Assembly (NCBI GenBank): GCA_910577295.1
Contig: CAJTLS010000005.1
Span: 83,368 to 147,367 of the forward strand
DNA from: an uncultured Eubacterium sp.
Lineage (GTDB): Bacteria > Bacillota > Clostridia > Lachnospirales > Lachnospiraceae
DNA length: 64,000 nt
Direction of reading: 5' to 3'
Program-made: the position numbers and the translations under genes
In this document: positions 1 through 8,705 of the stretch, in pieces
Numbering within the stretch: the stretch's first letter is position 1
Layout: the number at the start of each line of letters is the position of its first letter
The notes under the pieces: generated by a model
The model's database searches: none
Seen by the model: only the letters and a program-made list of their open reading frames with translations
Told to the model about the DNA's origin: nothing

Positions 1-6
1 TCTCAT
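1..6 (-). CDS. start of the gene after mfd (cut by window edge)
   Basis: On the minus strand, directly after the mfd stop codon, the sequence reads GGAGGAAGG (9-17), a 2-nt gap and an ATG at 6-4. This is a strong Shine-Dalgarno and start codon, so another gene follows mfd in the same operon. Only Met-Arg is visible. In many Clostridia the gene after mfd is a PrsA-type foldase or SpoVT; spoVT is elsewhere in this window, so a foldase is a guess from synteny only. Confidence 0.5.
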
Positions 7-17
7 ATCCTTCCTCC

Positions 18-3000
18 TTATTGTTTATTGTCGCACAATTTCAAAATTTCATTCACAATCATTTCCGCCTGCTCCAGCAAATCGCCCTCCGGTTTATAAT
101 AAAAATATGGTTTCGGCTCTGTCACAAAACGCAGGCGCCGTCCCATCCGCTCAATCATCGGCGGGATTTTTAACGCATCAATCTTCGCCTGAGGAAACAT
201 TGTAAAACACAACCCGCCCTTTTTACTCGCAATTTCCACAATATACGCCTGATGAGCCTTTGCTTTCAACAGCGCAATCGAGAGCAGATTCATAACGCTT
301 TTCGGCGGTTCCCCAAAACGGTCGACAAGCTCGTCTATCATATCGCTCTTCTCCTCTTCCGTTTCCAGTTCCGCAATCCTCTTATAGATATCTAATTTTT
401 GAAATTCATTCCTAATATAACTGACGGGAATGAATGCGTCAACCTTAATTTCCACGCTCGTCTCAAAATCCGACTGTTCCGTCTTCTCTCCCCGTAACCT
501 TTTGACCGCCTCATTGAGCATCTTACAGTATAAATCATACCCCACGGCTTCCATGTGTCCATGTTGTCTGGCTCCCAGCAGATTGCCCGCACCCCGTATT
601 TCCAAATCTCGCATAGAAATGCGGAAGCCGGAGCCCAAATCCGTAAATTCTTTAATTGCCGCCAAGCGCTTTTCCGCTACTTCTTTGAGCAGTTTATCTC
701 TCTTATACATAAGAAAGGCGTATGCCGTACGGTTGCTCCTGCCTACCCGCCCCCGCAGCTGATACAACTGGGACAATCCCAGACGGTCGGCATCTTCTAT
801 AATAATCGTATTGACATTAGGAATATCCAGTCCGGTTTCCACAATCGTGGTAGAAACCAATACGTCGATATCGCCCTCGACAAATTGAAACATCGTGCGC
901 TCTAACTCCCGCTCATTCATCTGTCCGTTGGCAAATGACACGACCGCTTCAGGAACCAGCTTAGCGATTTCATTTGCCACGATATCCATATTCCCTACTC
1001 GGTTGTACACATAATAAACTTGTCCGCCGCGTCCGATTTCCCGCAAAATTGCTTCTCTTACAACTTCCGCATTCTTTTCCATAACAAATGTTTGAATTGG
1101 CATACGGTCTATCGGCGGCTCTTCCAAAATACTCATGTCACGAATTCCGACTAAACTCATATGAAGTGTCCGCGGTATCGGTGTGGCTGTCAGCGTCAAT
1201 ACATCAATGTCATTTTTTATCTGCTTCAGCTTCTCCTTATGGGTCACACCAAAACGCTGCTCCTCGTCGACAATCAAAAGACCTAAATTCTTATAAGAAA
1301 TATCTTTCCCAAGTAAACGGTGCGTTCCCACAACAATATCAACACTGCCTTTCCGAAGTCCCTCTTTTGTCTTTTTCTGCTCCGATGCTGTGCGCAGACG
1401 ACACATCAACTCCACATTAATTCCGAAATTGCGCATGCGCTGGGCAAACGTATTATAATGCTGCGCGGCGAGAATGGTTGTGGGAACCAGAAAGGCAACC
1501 TGACAACCGTCCATTACGGCCTTGAACGCCGCTCGTATGGCAATCTCCGTCTTCCCATATCCGACATCGCCGCAAACCAGACGGTCCATAATCTTACTGC
1601 TTTCCATATCGCTTTTGGTCGCCTCAATCGCTTTCGTCTGGTCGTCGGTCTCCTCATAAGGAAACAGCTCTTCAAATTCTTTCTGCCATACCGTATCCTT
1701 TTCAAACATATGCCCTTTCTTCGCCTGACGCTTCGCATATAAGTCCACTAATTCCTGTGCAATCTCCTCGACAGCTCCCTTTACCCGGGACTTTGTCTTC
1801 TTCCACTCCGGAGAATTCAGACGGTTGAGCTTCGGTGCTTTGGCGTCGCTTCCCGCATACTTTTGCAACACTTCAAGTGACGTCGCCGGTACATAGAGAT
1901 TGCTCCCCGCCGCATAGGAAACTTTCAGATAATCTTTTGTGACATGCTCCACTTCTATCTTTTCGATTCCCTGATAAATGCCAAGGCCGTGATTTTCATG
2001 TACGACATAATCTCCCACTTTTAAGTCATTAAAACTGTGGATTACCGCCCCGCTGTACTGTTTCACCTTTCTCTTCTTTTTCTTGTGGCGTCCACCGAAA
2101 ATATCACTCTCCGTTACGACAACAAATCGCAACGCCGGATACTCAAATCCCCGCCGCAATCCGGCTCTCGTAACCATAACCTCGCCGGGTTGCAATTCGT
2201 GTTCCATCTCTCCCTCATAAAAGGCATGGATGTCGTATTCCCGCAAATCATCACATAATCTGCGCCCTCTTGTCTCGGAAGCCGATACAAGCAAAATCCG
2301 GTATTGCTGTTTTTGCAGTCTGGCGATATCTTTTGCCATCATCGCAAAATTATTATTGTACGACGGTGAGGACTGCACCTGAAAGAAAAATTTTCTCTCA
2401 ATGGCAATGTCTTTCACCGCCACATCCAACGTTGTCATCAGCACGAGTGGATACTGCTGAAGTTTATGCATCACCTGTGGAAGCGAGTACAGAATATCCA
2501 TCTGATTCGGCAGAATATACCCTTTCTCAAGACGGGTCGTCATACTGTCGCGAAACTCATATTCCACAGCCTCCGCCTTTTCCGCACAGCGGTTTGAATC
2601 ATCGAGAAAAACGATGGTATTCCGGTTTTTAAAGTAATCAAAAAAGGATACGACTTCCTTTTCAAAATATAAAATATAGCTTTCAAGATTTACCATGCCA
2701 TGATACGCCTCAAACGCTTCCTGAAAATTTTCCACATTCTGCCGGAGCCTTGCCGCTTCCTCTTTCTTTCCGGCCTGCTTTAGCTGCTCCACGTGTTTCT
2801 CCATATCCAGACGGATTTGACGCATCGCTTTTAAGGCACGTTCTTCTCCTACAAACACTTCGGATGCCGGAAAAATACAAATCTGTGATAACGGCTCGAT
2901 TGAGCGCTGGCTCTCTACGTCAATACTTCGTATCGTATCGACTTCCTCATCCCACAAATCAATACGGCACGGGCTCTCTTCTGTCAGCGGAAATACATCA

Positions 3001-3560
3001 AGAATGCTCCCCCGCACTGAAAATTCGCCCTCCCGCTCTACCTGTGGCACATGCTCATACCCCAATCCAGACAACTGCCGTTTTATGTCCTCCAAATCCA
3101 GTATATCGCCCTCGCGAATCACAATGGCCCTCTCCGCATATCTGCTGTAAGGCACGCAGGTGTCCATACCGGCGTCTATCGTCGTCACAATCGTAAGCGG
3201 ACTGTCGCCTGTAAGCGCCTGTATTACTTTAAGACGCTCTTTCACTAACGCCTGTCCGTGGACGTCGGCGCTGTAGAAAATCAAATCCTTAGCCGGATAA
3301 TACATGACATTGCGGTCATATAACTGATAATCCTCCACGATTTCCTTGGCGCGGATTTCATTGTAGGTGACGATGAGCCGGACATCACAAATATCTTCCA
3401 TCCCATAGATGAAATGGCTTTTCTGCGCATCAATTCCACCGATGGCACTAACCGGCGTATGTCCTTTTCCCAACGCTGTCTTCAATTGTAAATACTCTTC
3501 CATCTCCCGTAACGGATCTAACCATGTCTTCACGTTCTTACTCTCCTGCCTTTTTACCAT
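18..3560 (-). CDS. mfd: transcription-repair coupling factor Mfd
   Basis: ATP-driven DNA translocase that displaces RNA polymerase stalled at lesions and recruits UvrA to the template strand. At 1180 residues it has full family length. In order: a UvrB-like N-terminal module (about 1-350); a CarD-like RNA polymerase-binding domain from about 510 (VGDYVVHENHG); a RecG-like translocase with Walker A GDVGYGKT near 667, DEEQ near 765, TATPIPRT near 793 and QLRGRVGR near 937; and a C-terminal TRCF domain. The ATG at 3560 lies inside the 3' end of pth (23-nt overlap) without a clear Shine-Dalgarno, so translation is probably coupled to pth. An in-frame ATG at 3503 is the alternative start. Confidence 0.98.
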   Translation of the reverse strand: MVKRQESKNVKTWLDPLREMEEYLQLKTALGKGHTPVSAIGGIDAQKSHFIYGMEDICDVRLIVTYNEIRAKEIVEDYQLYDRNVMYYPAKDLIFYSADVHGQALVKERLKVIQALTGDSPLTIVTTIDAGMDTCVPYSRYAERAIVIREGDILDLEDIKRQLSGLGYEHVPQVEREGEFSVRGSILDVFPLTEESPCRIDLWDEEVDTIRSIDVESQRSIEPLSQICIFPASEVFVGEERALKAMRQIRLDMEKHVEQLKQAGKKEEAARLRQNVENFQEAFEAYHGMVNLESYILYFEKEVVSFFDYFKNRNTIVFLDDSNRCAEKAEAVEYEFRDSMTTRLEKGYILPNQMDILYSLPQVMHKLQQYPLVLMTTLDVAVKDIAIERKFFFQVQSSPSYNNNFAMMAKDIARLQKQQYRILLVSASETRGRRLCDDLREYDIHAFYEGEMEHELQPGEVMVTRAGLRRGFEYPALRFVVVTESDIFGGRHKKKKRKVKQYSGAVIHSFNDLKVGDYVVHENHGLGIYQGIEKIEVEHVTKDYLKVSYAAGSNLYVPATSLEVLQKYAGSDAKAPKLNRLNSPEWKKTKSRVKGAVEEIAQELVDLYAKRQAKKGHMFEKDTVWQKEFEELFPYEETDDQTKAIEATKSDMESSKIMDRLVCGDVGYGKTEIAIRAAFKAVMDGCQVAFLVPTTILAAQHYNTFAQRMRNFGINVELMCRLRTASEQKKTKEGLRKGSVDIVVGTHRLLGKDISYKNLGLLIVDEEQRFGVTHKEKLKQIKNDIDVLTLTATPIPRTLHMSLVGIRDMSILEEPPIDRMPIQTFVMEKNAEVVREAILREIGRGGQVYYVYNRVGNMDIVANEIAKLVPEAVVSFANGQMNERELERTMFQFVEGDIDVLVSTTIVETGLDIPNVNTIIIEDADRLGLSQLYQLRGRVGRSNRTAYAFLMYKRDKLLKEVAEKRLAAIKEFTDLGSGFRISMRDLEIRGAGNLLGARQHGHMEAVGYDLYCKMLNEAVKRLRGEKTEQSDFETSVEIKVDAFIPVSYIRNEFQKLDIYKRIAELETEEEKSDMIDELVDRFGEPPKSVMNLLSIALLKAKAHQAYIVEIASKKGGLCFTMFPQAKIDALKIPPMIERMGRRLRFVTEPKPYFYYKPEGDLLEQAEMIVNEILKLCDNKQ

Positions 3561-4113
3561 TAACCCGATTCATTGCACTTGCCACGTCTCTCGTCAAAAT
3601 CTCACGCAATCCTTCTTCCGCCAGCGCAAATACATCCCGCAGCACACCGTCCTCTTCTCTCGAAAAACGCCCCAGCACATGCTTCACCAAATCTCCACCC
3701 GCCGGTTTGCCACCGACGCCAATTCTTATTCTTGTAAAATCCTGTGTGCCGATATGCTGAATAATACTTTTGATTCCATTGTGCCCGCCGGCGCTTCCTT
3801 TCGGACGAATACGAACCTGTCCGACGCTCAGATTTATGTCGTCACAGATGACAATTAAATCTTCCTCTTCTAATTTATAAAAATCCATCAGTGCGCGCAC
3901 GCTCTCACCGCTGAGATTCATGTAGGTCTGCGGCTGCGCCAGAATTACTTTCTGCCCCTCGATAAATCCTTTCCCCACAACAGCCCGTCCTTCTTTACTG
4001 CGAAGTGCGATATCATAACGGTCGCCGAGGTATGTGAGCATATCAAATCCAACATTATGTCTGGTCGCCGCATATTCCATACCCGGATTACCGAGCCCCA
4101 CAATCAGAATCAT
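3538..4113 (-). CDS. pth: peptidyl-tRNA hydrolase
   Basis: Cleaves the ester bond of peptidyl-tRNAs that drop off the ribosome, recycling tRNA in the cytosol. The 191-residue product has the family landmarks: LIVGLGNPG at the N terminus, TRHNVGF with the catalytic His, a QTYMNLSG segment, ICDD with the catalytic Asp, and GGHNGIKS. The frame is open to 4137, but AAGGAGG at 4120-4126 sits 6 nt before the ATG at 4113, and homologues begin with this MILIVGLG, so 4113 is chosen. It overlaps mfd by 23 nt. The same pair is adjacent in Bacillus (spoVC-fin-mfd). Confidence 0.96.
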   Translation of the reverse strand: MILIVGLGNPGMEYAATRHNVGFDMLTYLGDRYDIALRSKEGRAVVGKGFIEGQKVILAQPQTYMNLSGESVRALMDFYKLEEEDLIVICDDINLSVGQVRIRPKGSAGGHNGIKSIIQHIGTQDFTRIRIGVGGKPAGGDLVKHVLGRFSREEDGVLRDVFALAEEGLREILTRDVASAMNRVNGKKAGE

Positions 4114-4145
4114 ATTCATCCTCCTTTTTTTCTCCAATTATTGTT

Positions 4146-4168
4146 ATCATACCACACAAAAGCCACCA
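4146..4168 (-). promoter_or_regulatory. candidate promoter for pth-mfd
   Basis: On the minus strand an extended -10, TG-G-TATGAT (TATGAT at 4151-4146), lies about 35 bp before the pth start. The -35 position (17-bp spacer) has only a poor TTTCGC match and overlaps the spoVG terminator stem. This is a plausible sigma-A extended -10 promoter, based on pattern only. Confidence 0.35.
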
Positions 4169-4200
4169 GCGAAAGAATTTTCTCCTCTCGCTCGTGGCTT
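4160..4200 (-). terminator. terminator after spoVG
   Basis: Inverted repeat: AAGCCAC at 4160-4166 pairs with GTGGCTT at 4194-4200, and after one C-C mismatch AGCGA pairs with TCGCT. On the minus strand the stem is followed by TTGTGTGG, a short U-rich tail. It lies between spoVG and pth and separates glgC-glgD-spoVG from pth-mfd. Confidence 0.7.
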
Positions 4201-4242
4201 ATTAGTTTACAGTACATCTCAATTGTCATTTCCCACGGGGTC

Positions 4243-4521
4243 TTAGTCCTGTTCTTCCGGCAATTCCAACAATAATTGCTGGAACCGTTCCAAGATTGCT
4301 TCCTGCAGCATCGCTCTCATGTCGCCATGAATTGGATGTGCGATATCTCGATACTCTCCGTCCGGTGTTTTTTTGCTCGGCATCGCAATGAACAAGCCTT
4401 TTTCTCCCTCGATTACTTTTATATCATGTACTACAAATGCATCATCAAAAGTAACCGAAACAACTGCTTTCATTTTCGATTCCTTACTCACCACGCGAAC
4501 ACGGATATCCGTGATCTGCAT
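4243..4521 (-). CDS. spoVG: septation regulator SpoVG
   Basis: Small nucleic-acid-binding regulator, in Bacillus involved in sporulation septation and in Listeria and Staphylococcus binding RNA or DNA. The 92-residue product shows the whole family fold: MQITDIRVR start, KAVVSVTFDDAFVVHDIKV, GLFIAMPSKK and the helix with YRDIAHPI. AAAGGGGG at 4528-4535 favours the second of two adjacent ATGs (4521, 6-nt spacing) over 4524. It follows glgD by only 23 nt, so it is probably read from the glycogen operon, although in Bacillus spoVG has its own sigma-H promoter. A terminator follows. Confidence 0.96.
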   Translation of the reverse strand: MQITDIRVRVVSKESKMKAVVSVTFDDAFVVHDIKVIEGEKGLFIAMPSKKTPDGEYRDIAHPIHGDMRAMLQEAILERFQQLLLELPEEQD

Positions 4522-4544
4522 CATAGTCCCCCTTTCTAATTTTG

Positions 4545-5666
4545 TTACAGTACATACCGCTCATTCTTTTCCTGAATTATCTTGATATTATCTTTCTCAC
4601 CAACATAATTTGAATTCGCGCGAATCGTGCCGTGACTTTCTACGATGCAGTTTTCGATGTAAGTATTATCCCCAATGTAGATGTCATTTAAAATTATCGA
4701 ATTGCGAATTGTACAATTGTTTCCAATATAGACTTCCTTAAACAGGACAGAGTCTTTTACCTCCCCGTTAATAATACAGCCGCTGGAAACCAAGCTGTTT
4801 TTAACATTAGAACCAACATTGTATTTCGCTGGTGGCAAATCCTCAATCTTAGATGAAATCTGCGGGTATTCGTTAAAGAAATAATCCCTTGTTTCACGAT
4901 TAAGAAAATCCATATTCGTTTTAAAATAAGAATCTACGGTCGTTATGTTACTCCAATATGAGTCAATGGAATAAGCATAGATTTTTTTAATTCCCTTGTA
5001 GCGGATGAAAATGTCTTTTACCAAATCAAATCCATCCTCCTCACCGGCCCGTTCTACCATTTCAATCAACTGACGTCGGCGTATAACATAGATTCCTGCG
5101 GATACAAGCGTCTTTGATGTAACAATCGGTTTTTCTTCAAACTCTGTCACCATACCGTCAGAGTCTACCGTTACGACACCAAATCTGCTCGGATCATCCA
5201 CTCTCCCCAAGTCCTTTGTGACAATTGTAATATCTGCGTTTTTCTCGATATGATATTCCAATAACTTATTCATATCCATCTTGTAAACACAGTCTCCTGA
5301 TGCAATAATAACATATGGTTCATGGCTTGTCTTCAAAAAATCAATATTTTGAGCAATCGCATCTGCCGTACCACGATACCAATAGCTATTATCATGCGTC
5401 TGCGTTGGCGTAAAGACAAACAAACCGCCCTGCTTACGTCCGAAATCCCACCATTTGGAAGAACTCAGATGCTGTGTCAGAGATTTGGAATTATACTGCG
5501 TAATAACGCCAACCTTATTAATGCGCGAGCTTGACATACTGCTCAATGCAAAATCAATACTGCGATATCCACCGGCAATTGGCAACGCTGCTGTCGCGCG
5601 GTTCATTGTCATTTCTTTCATACGGCTGCTGGAGCCGCCCGCCAAAATAAGTCCTATCGCTCTCAT
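4545..5666 (-). CDS. glgD: GlgD subunit of glucose-1-phosphate adenylyltransferase
   Basis: Partner of GlgC in ADP-glucose synthesis for glycogen. The 373-residue product has the nucleotidyltransferase domain followed by a left-handed beta-helix (repeats such as IYIGDNTYIENCIV). Against its neighbour GlgC, the N-terminal pyrophosphorylase loop is altered: LAGGSSSRM near residue 8 replaces LAGGQGSRL, and the metal-site region reads SGDCVYKMD instead of GGDHIYKMD. This is typical of GlgD paralogues, which are thought to be poorly catalytic and to modulate GlgC. The start ATG overlaps the glgC stop by 4 nt, implying translational coupling and 1:1 synthesis. Confidence 0.93.
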   Translation of the reverse strand: MRAIGLILAGGSSSRMKEMTMNRATAALPIAGGYRSIDFALSSMSSSRINKVGVITQYNSKSLTQHLSSSKWWDFGRKQGGLFVFTPTQTHDNSYWYRGTADAIAQNIDFLKTSHEPYVIIASGDCVYKMDMNKLLEYHIEKNADITIVTKDLGRVDDPSRFGVVTVDSDGMVTEFEEKPIVTSKTLVSAGIYVIRRRQLIEMVERAGEEDGFDLVKDIFIRYKGIKKIYAYSIDSYWSNITTVDSYFKTNMDFLNRETRDYFFNEYPQISSKIEDLPPAKYNVGSNVKNSLVSSGCIINGEVKDSVLFKEVYIGNNCTIRNSIILNDIYIGDNTYIENCIVESHGTIRANSNYVGEKDNIKIIQEKNERYVL

Positions 5667-6940
5667 AAAACGTCACCTGCCTTTATCAAAGTTGCACCAC
5701 CCTCTAAGGTGTCGTTTGGATAATCTGCTTTTGTTGTCTTCCCTGATATGGCAGTGTTCTTACCGATAGTAACGCCATCCGGAATTACTGTCTTGTCACC
5801 AACAGTAACCAAGTTAAAAGCATACACATCTGGTTTCACGTGATTGACAACATTATCCTCTCCTGCACCGAGGACACAATTATCCCCAATCACACTGTCT
5901 TCCGCAACAATTGTGCGGTCTAAAATGGTATTTTTGCCTATCCGTGCCGAGTTCATAATAATAGAATCCCGCACGACAGCGCCCTCTTCTATTGTAACAT
6001 CAGAGCCTATAACCGAATTGTGCACTTCTCCGTAAATCTCGCAGCCGTCCCCTATAATTGCCTTGTCAATCACGGCATCCCCTGAAATATACTGTGGACG
6101 CAGCCATTCATTACGAGTGTAAATTTTCCAGAATTCTTCATATAAATTGAATACCGGAATAAGATCAATCAGCTCCATATTTGACTCCCAATAAGAGCCC
6201 AGCGTACCTACATCCTTCCAGTAGCCATTGTATTCATAGGCGAAGATGCGATCTCCGCGTTCATGGCAGTATGGCAGAATGTGCTTTCCAAAATCGCAAC
6301 CTTTCTGGTCTTTTAATTTAATCAGCGCCTCTCGCAGCACCGTCCATGAGAAAATGTAAATGCCCATGGAAGCAAGGTTGCTTCTCGGATGTTCTGGCTT
6401 TTCTTCAAATTCCAATATCCGATGTCTGTCATCTGTAATACAAACCCCAAAACGACTTGCTTCCTCAATCGGCACTGGAATTGTGGCCATTGTAATATCT
6501 GCGTTATTGGCCTTATGAAAATCCAGCATGACCTGATAGTCCATCTTGTATATATGGTCGCCGCCTAAAATCAACACATACTCCGGATTATAATATTCCA
6601 TATAGTTGAGATTTTGGAATATTGCATTGGCCGTTCCTGTGTACCACTCACTGCTCGTACTCTTCTCATATGGCGGTAGGACGGACACGCCCCCAATATT
6701 ACGGTCCAAATCCCAAGGAATGCCAATTCCGATATGCGTGTTGAGCTTCAATGGCTGATACTGCGTGAGCACACCAACTGTATCCACCCCTGAGTTAATA
6801 CAGTTACTTAATGGAAAATCAATAATTCGATACTTTCCCCCAAAAGCAACAGCAGGTTTGGCTATATTGGCGGTCAAAACACCCAGTCTTGACCCTTGCC
6901 CTCCAGCAAGCAACATGGCTATCATTTCTTTTTTTATCAT
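5663..6940 (-). CDS. glgC: glucose-1-phosphate adenylyltransferase GlgC
   Basis: Makes ADP-glucose and pyrophosphate from glucose-1-phosphate and ATP, the committed step of bacterial glycogen synthesis. The 425-residue product carries the intact pyrophosphorylase signature LAGGQGSRLG (about 11-20), GGDHIYKMD (near 126), the substrate-binding FEEKP, and a C-terminal beta-helix with hexapeptide repeats. The frame is open to 6973, but AGGGGTGAT just before the ATG at 6940 and alignment of the family N terminus support 6940. First gene of glgC-glgD-spoVG. A promoter with a palindrome over its -35 lies upstream. No glycogen synthase or branching enzyme is nearby. Confidence 0.95.
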   Translation of the reverse strand: MIKKEMIAMLLAGGQGSRLGVLTANIAKPAVAFGGKYRIIDFPLSNCINSGVDTVGVLTQYQPLKLNTHIGIGIPWDLDRNIGGVSVLPPYEKSTSSEWYTGTANAIFQNLNYMEYYNPEYVLILGGDHIYKMDYQVMLDFHKANNADITMATIPVPIEEASRFGVCITDDRHRILEFEEKPEHPRSNLASMGIYIFSWTVLREALIKLKDQKGCDFGKHILPYCHERGDRIFAYEYNGYWKDVGTLGSYWESNMELIDLIPVFNLYEEFWKIYTRNEWLRPQYISGDAVIDKAIIGDGCEIYGEVHNSVIGSDVTIEEGAVVRDSIIMNSARIGKNTILDRTIVAEDSVIGDNCVLGAGEDNVVNHVKPDVYAFNLVTVGDKTVIPDGVTIGKNTAISGKTTKADYPNDTLEGGATLIKAGDVL

Positions 6941-6973
6941 GTTATCACCCCTGTTGTTTAATTTATGTAACAA

Positions 6974-7002
6974 AGTATATCACATATTTTGGTAATTGTG
7001 AA
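6974..7002 (-). promoter_or_regulatory. glgC promoter with palindrome over the -35
   Basis: On the minus strand TTCACA (7002-6997), a 17-bp spacer and TATACT (6979-6974) preceded by TG form an extended -10 sigma-A promoter 34 bp upstream of the glgC ATG. The -35 is one arm of the perfect inverted repeat TGTGAA-N5-TTCACA at 6997-7013, a likely operator position. The regulator cannot be named from sequence. Confidence 0.6.
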
Positions 7003-7105
7003 TATTTTTCACAAAAGTTTTTCTCTCTTTTTTATTTTTTTGTACAAAATACACAAAATTATTGCTATATAATTAAGCACATTCACCTTTTTCTTCCAAT
7101 CGCTC

Positions 7106-7134
7106 TTGTATTTTGCACCCCTCCTATATATAAT
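7106..7134 (+). promoter_or_regulatory. candidate murC promoter
   Basis: TTGTAT (7106-7111), 17-bp spacer and a perfect TATAAT (7129-7134), 59 bp before the murC start. It diverges from the glgC promoter in the same 252-bp intergenic region. Confidence 0.55.
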
Positions 7135-7192
7135 AACAATAATAATAGTATTTGAATTATAAATTGCGTGATAGAAAGAAAGGGGTACTTCG

Positions 7193-8572
7193 ATGTATAA
7201 AATTGATTTTAAACATCCGTGCAGCGTACATTTTATCGGAATCGGCGGTATCAGCATGAGCGGATTTGCAGAACTATTGCACTCGTTTGGATTTACCGTA
7301 ACCGGTTCCGACCGAAACGAAAGCAGCATTACTGAACATCTGAAAAAGCTTGGCATACATGTAGTATATGGACAAAAAGCTGAAAATATTACAGAAAATA
7401 TAGATTTTGTTGTGTACACCGCCGCAATTCAACCGTCCAATCCGGAATATCAGGAAGCTGAACGCCTCCAAATTCCCCTTATGAACAGAGCCGATATGGT
7501 TGGACAGATTATGAAAAATTATACTTCTTCTATCGCCATTGCGGGTACACACGGAAAAACTACTACGACATCCATTGCTTCACAAATCTTTCTGGAAGCC
7601 GGTTTCGACCCTACAATATCCGTTGGCGGTATTTACAAATCCATCGGCAGCAACATACGGATTGGCAGTTCCGAATATTTTATTACGGAAGCATGCGAAT
7701 ACACAAATAGCTTTTTGCATTTTTATCCTACCATCGGTATTATTCTCAATATCGAAGAAGACCACTTGGACTTTTTCAAAGATATTGACGATATCCGCCA
7801 CTCCTTCCGGCGCTTTGCAGAACTGATTCCCCCTCACGGTGCATTGATTATCAATGCCGATATTCCAAATTATGAAGAGATAACGAACGGTCTGTCCTGC
7901 CGTGTCCTGACGTTTGCGTTAGAGCATGACGCAGATTTTACAGCCGATAATATACGCTACGACGATATGGGATGCCCGATTTTTAATTTGTGCGTTCAGG
8001 CAAAGAAAGCGGGAGAATACCACTTATCTGTTCCTGGACTCCACAATGTAGGAAATTCGCTGGCCTGTCTGGCGTTGGCTTCACTCTACGACATGGAACA
8101 TGACGTGCTGCAGCGCGCCTTTTCCGCCTGCCACGGTCCCGACCGCCGTTTTCAGCACAAAGGATTATGCAATGGCATTACAATTATTGACGACTATGCG
8201 CATCATCCACAGGAAATTCAGGCAACTTTAAACACCGCCAAACATTTCCCTCACCGCAATATATGGTGCGTATTTCAACCCCACACGTATACAAGAACAA
8301 GAAATTTCCTGCACGAATTTGCGGAAGCGCTGCTGACAGCGGACAACATTATTCTTACCGATATCTATGCGGCAAGAGAACAGGATCCGGGAGATATTTC
8401 TTCGCAGAACCTCGCTGACGAGATTGCCGAATTAGGGAAAAAAGTTTACTATTTTCACACCTTTGAAGAAATCAAATCATTTATTTTAAAAAATTTAGTA
8501 GACGGCGACCTGTTGATAACTATGGGGGCCGGAAACGTTGGAGATATCGGAGATGACTTAATAAACCTCTGA
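7193..8572 (+). CDS. murC: UDP-N-acetylmuramate--L-alanine ligase
   Basis: Adds L-alanine to UDP-MurNAc with ATP hydrolysis, the first peptide step of peptidoglycan synthesis in the cytosol. At 459 residues it has normal length. Visible: Rossmann motif GIGGISMSG (16-24), P-loop GTHGKTTTT (118-126), a central domain with EACEY and NIEEDHLD, and a C-terminal domain with DDYAHHP and FQPHTYTRT. AAAGGGG precedes the ATG by a normal distance. It stands alone on the plus strand, followed by a hairpin that doubles as a DnaA-box inverted repeat. Confidence 0.97.
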   Translation: MYKIDFKHPCSVHFIGIGGISMSGFAELLHSFGFTVTGSDRNESSITEHLKKLGIHVVYGQKAENITENIDFVVYTAAIQPSNPEYQEAERLQIPLMNRADMVGQIMKNYTSSIAIAGTHGKTTTTSIASQIFLEAGFDPTISVGGIYKSIGSNIRIGSSEYFITEACEYTNSFLHFYPTIGIILNIEEDHLDFFKDIDDIRHSFRRFAELIPPHGALIINADIPNYEEITNGLSCRVLTFALEHDADFTADNIRYDDMGCPIFNLCVQAKKAGEYHLSVPGLHNVGNSLACLALASLYDMEHDVLQRAFSACHGPDRRFQHKGLCNGITIIDDYAHHPQEIQATLNTAKHFPHRNIWCVFQPHTYTRTRNFLHEFAEALLTADNIILTDIYAAREQDPGDISSQNLADEIAELGKKVYYFHTFEEIKSFILKNLVDGDLLITMGAGNVGDIGDDLINL

Positions 8573-8583
8573 TTTATGAACAT

Positions 8584-8637
8584 TATCCACAACCTTATCA
8601 ACATTGAGTCGTATCAATCGGTTGTGGATATCTTTTT
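8584..8637 (+). terminator. putative murC terminator made of DnaA-box arms
   Basis: TATCCACAACC at 8584-8594 and GGTTGTGGATA at 8620-8630 form an 11-bp perfect stem with a 25-nt loop, followed by TCTTTTT. It lies 11 nt after the murC stop and could terminate murC. The long loop makes it weaker than a typical intrinsic terminator, so the repeat may serve DnaA binding instead or as well. Confidence 0.45.
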
Positions 8638-8643
8638 GTCGAA
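8637..8643 (+). promoter_or_regulatory. perfect Spo0A box
   Basis: TGTCGAA flanked by T and A runs (TTTTTGTCGAAAAAA) matches the 0A-box consensus 7/7 and sits 29 bp upstream of the -35 of the 21-bp-spacer promoter at 8673-8705. Confidence 0.55.
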
Positions 8644-8672
8644 AAAAATTGTGGATTTTTTTTATTTTTTAC

Positions 8673-8705
8673 TTGACAAAAGAAAAGAACGATTTCCCCT
8701 ATAAT
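8673..8705 (+). promoter_or_regulatory. TTGACA-N21-TATAAT promoter upstream of dnaD-like gene
   Basis: Perfect -35 TTGACA (8673-8678) and perfect -10 TATAAT (8700-8705) are separated by 21 bp. Two consensus hexamers at this spacing recall the Spo0A-activated sigma-A promoters of Bacillus spoIIE and spoIIG, which need Spo0A-P to be used despite the long spacer. The start of the coding region is about 175 bp downstream. Confidence 0.5.

Larger units (their letters stand above)
8583..8657 (+). promoter_or_regulatory. cluster of DnaA-box-like sites
   Basis: TTATCCACA at 8583-8591 is a perfect DnaA box. TTATCAACA at 8595-8603 is an 8/9 match. The reverse-strand site at 8623-8631 (ATATCCACA) is 8/9, and another at 8650-8658 is 7/9. 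A further TTATCAACA is at 8756-8764. No dnaA, dnaN or AT-rich unwinding region is seen here, so this looks like a regulatory or DnaA-titrating cluster in front of the helicase-loader genes rather than oriC. Confidence 0.6.

Noticed and set aside
6997..7013. Palindrome at glgC considered as a CcpA cre site
   Set aside because: The central CG of the cre consensus is missing.
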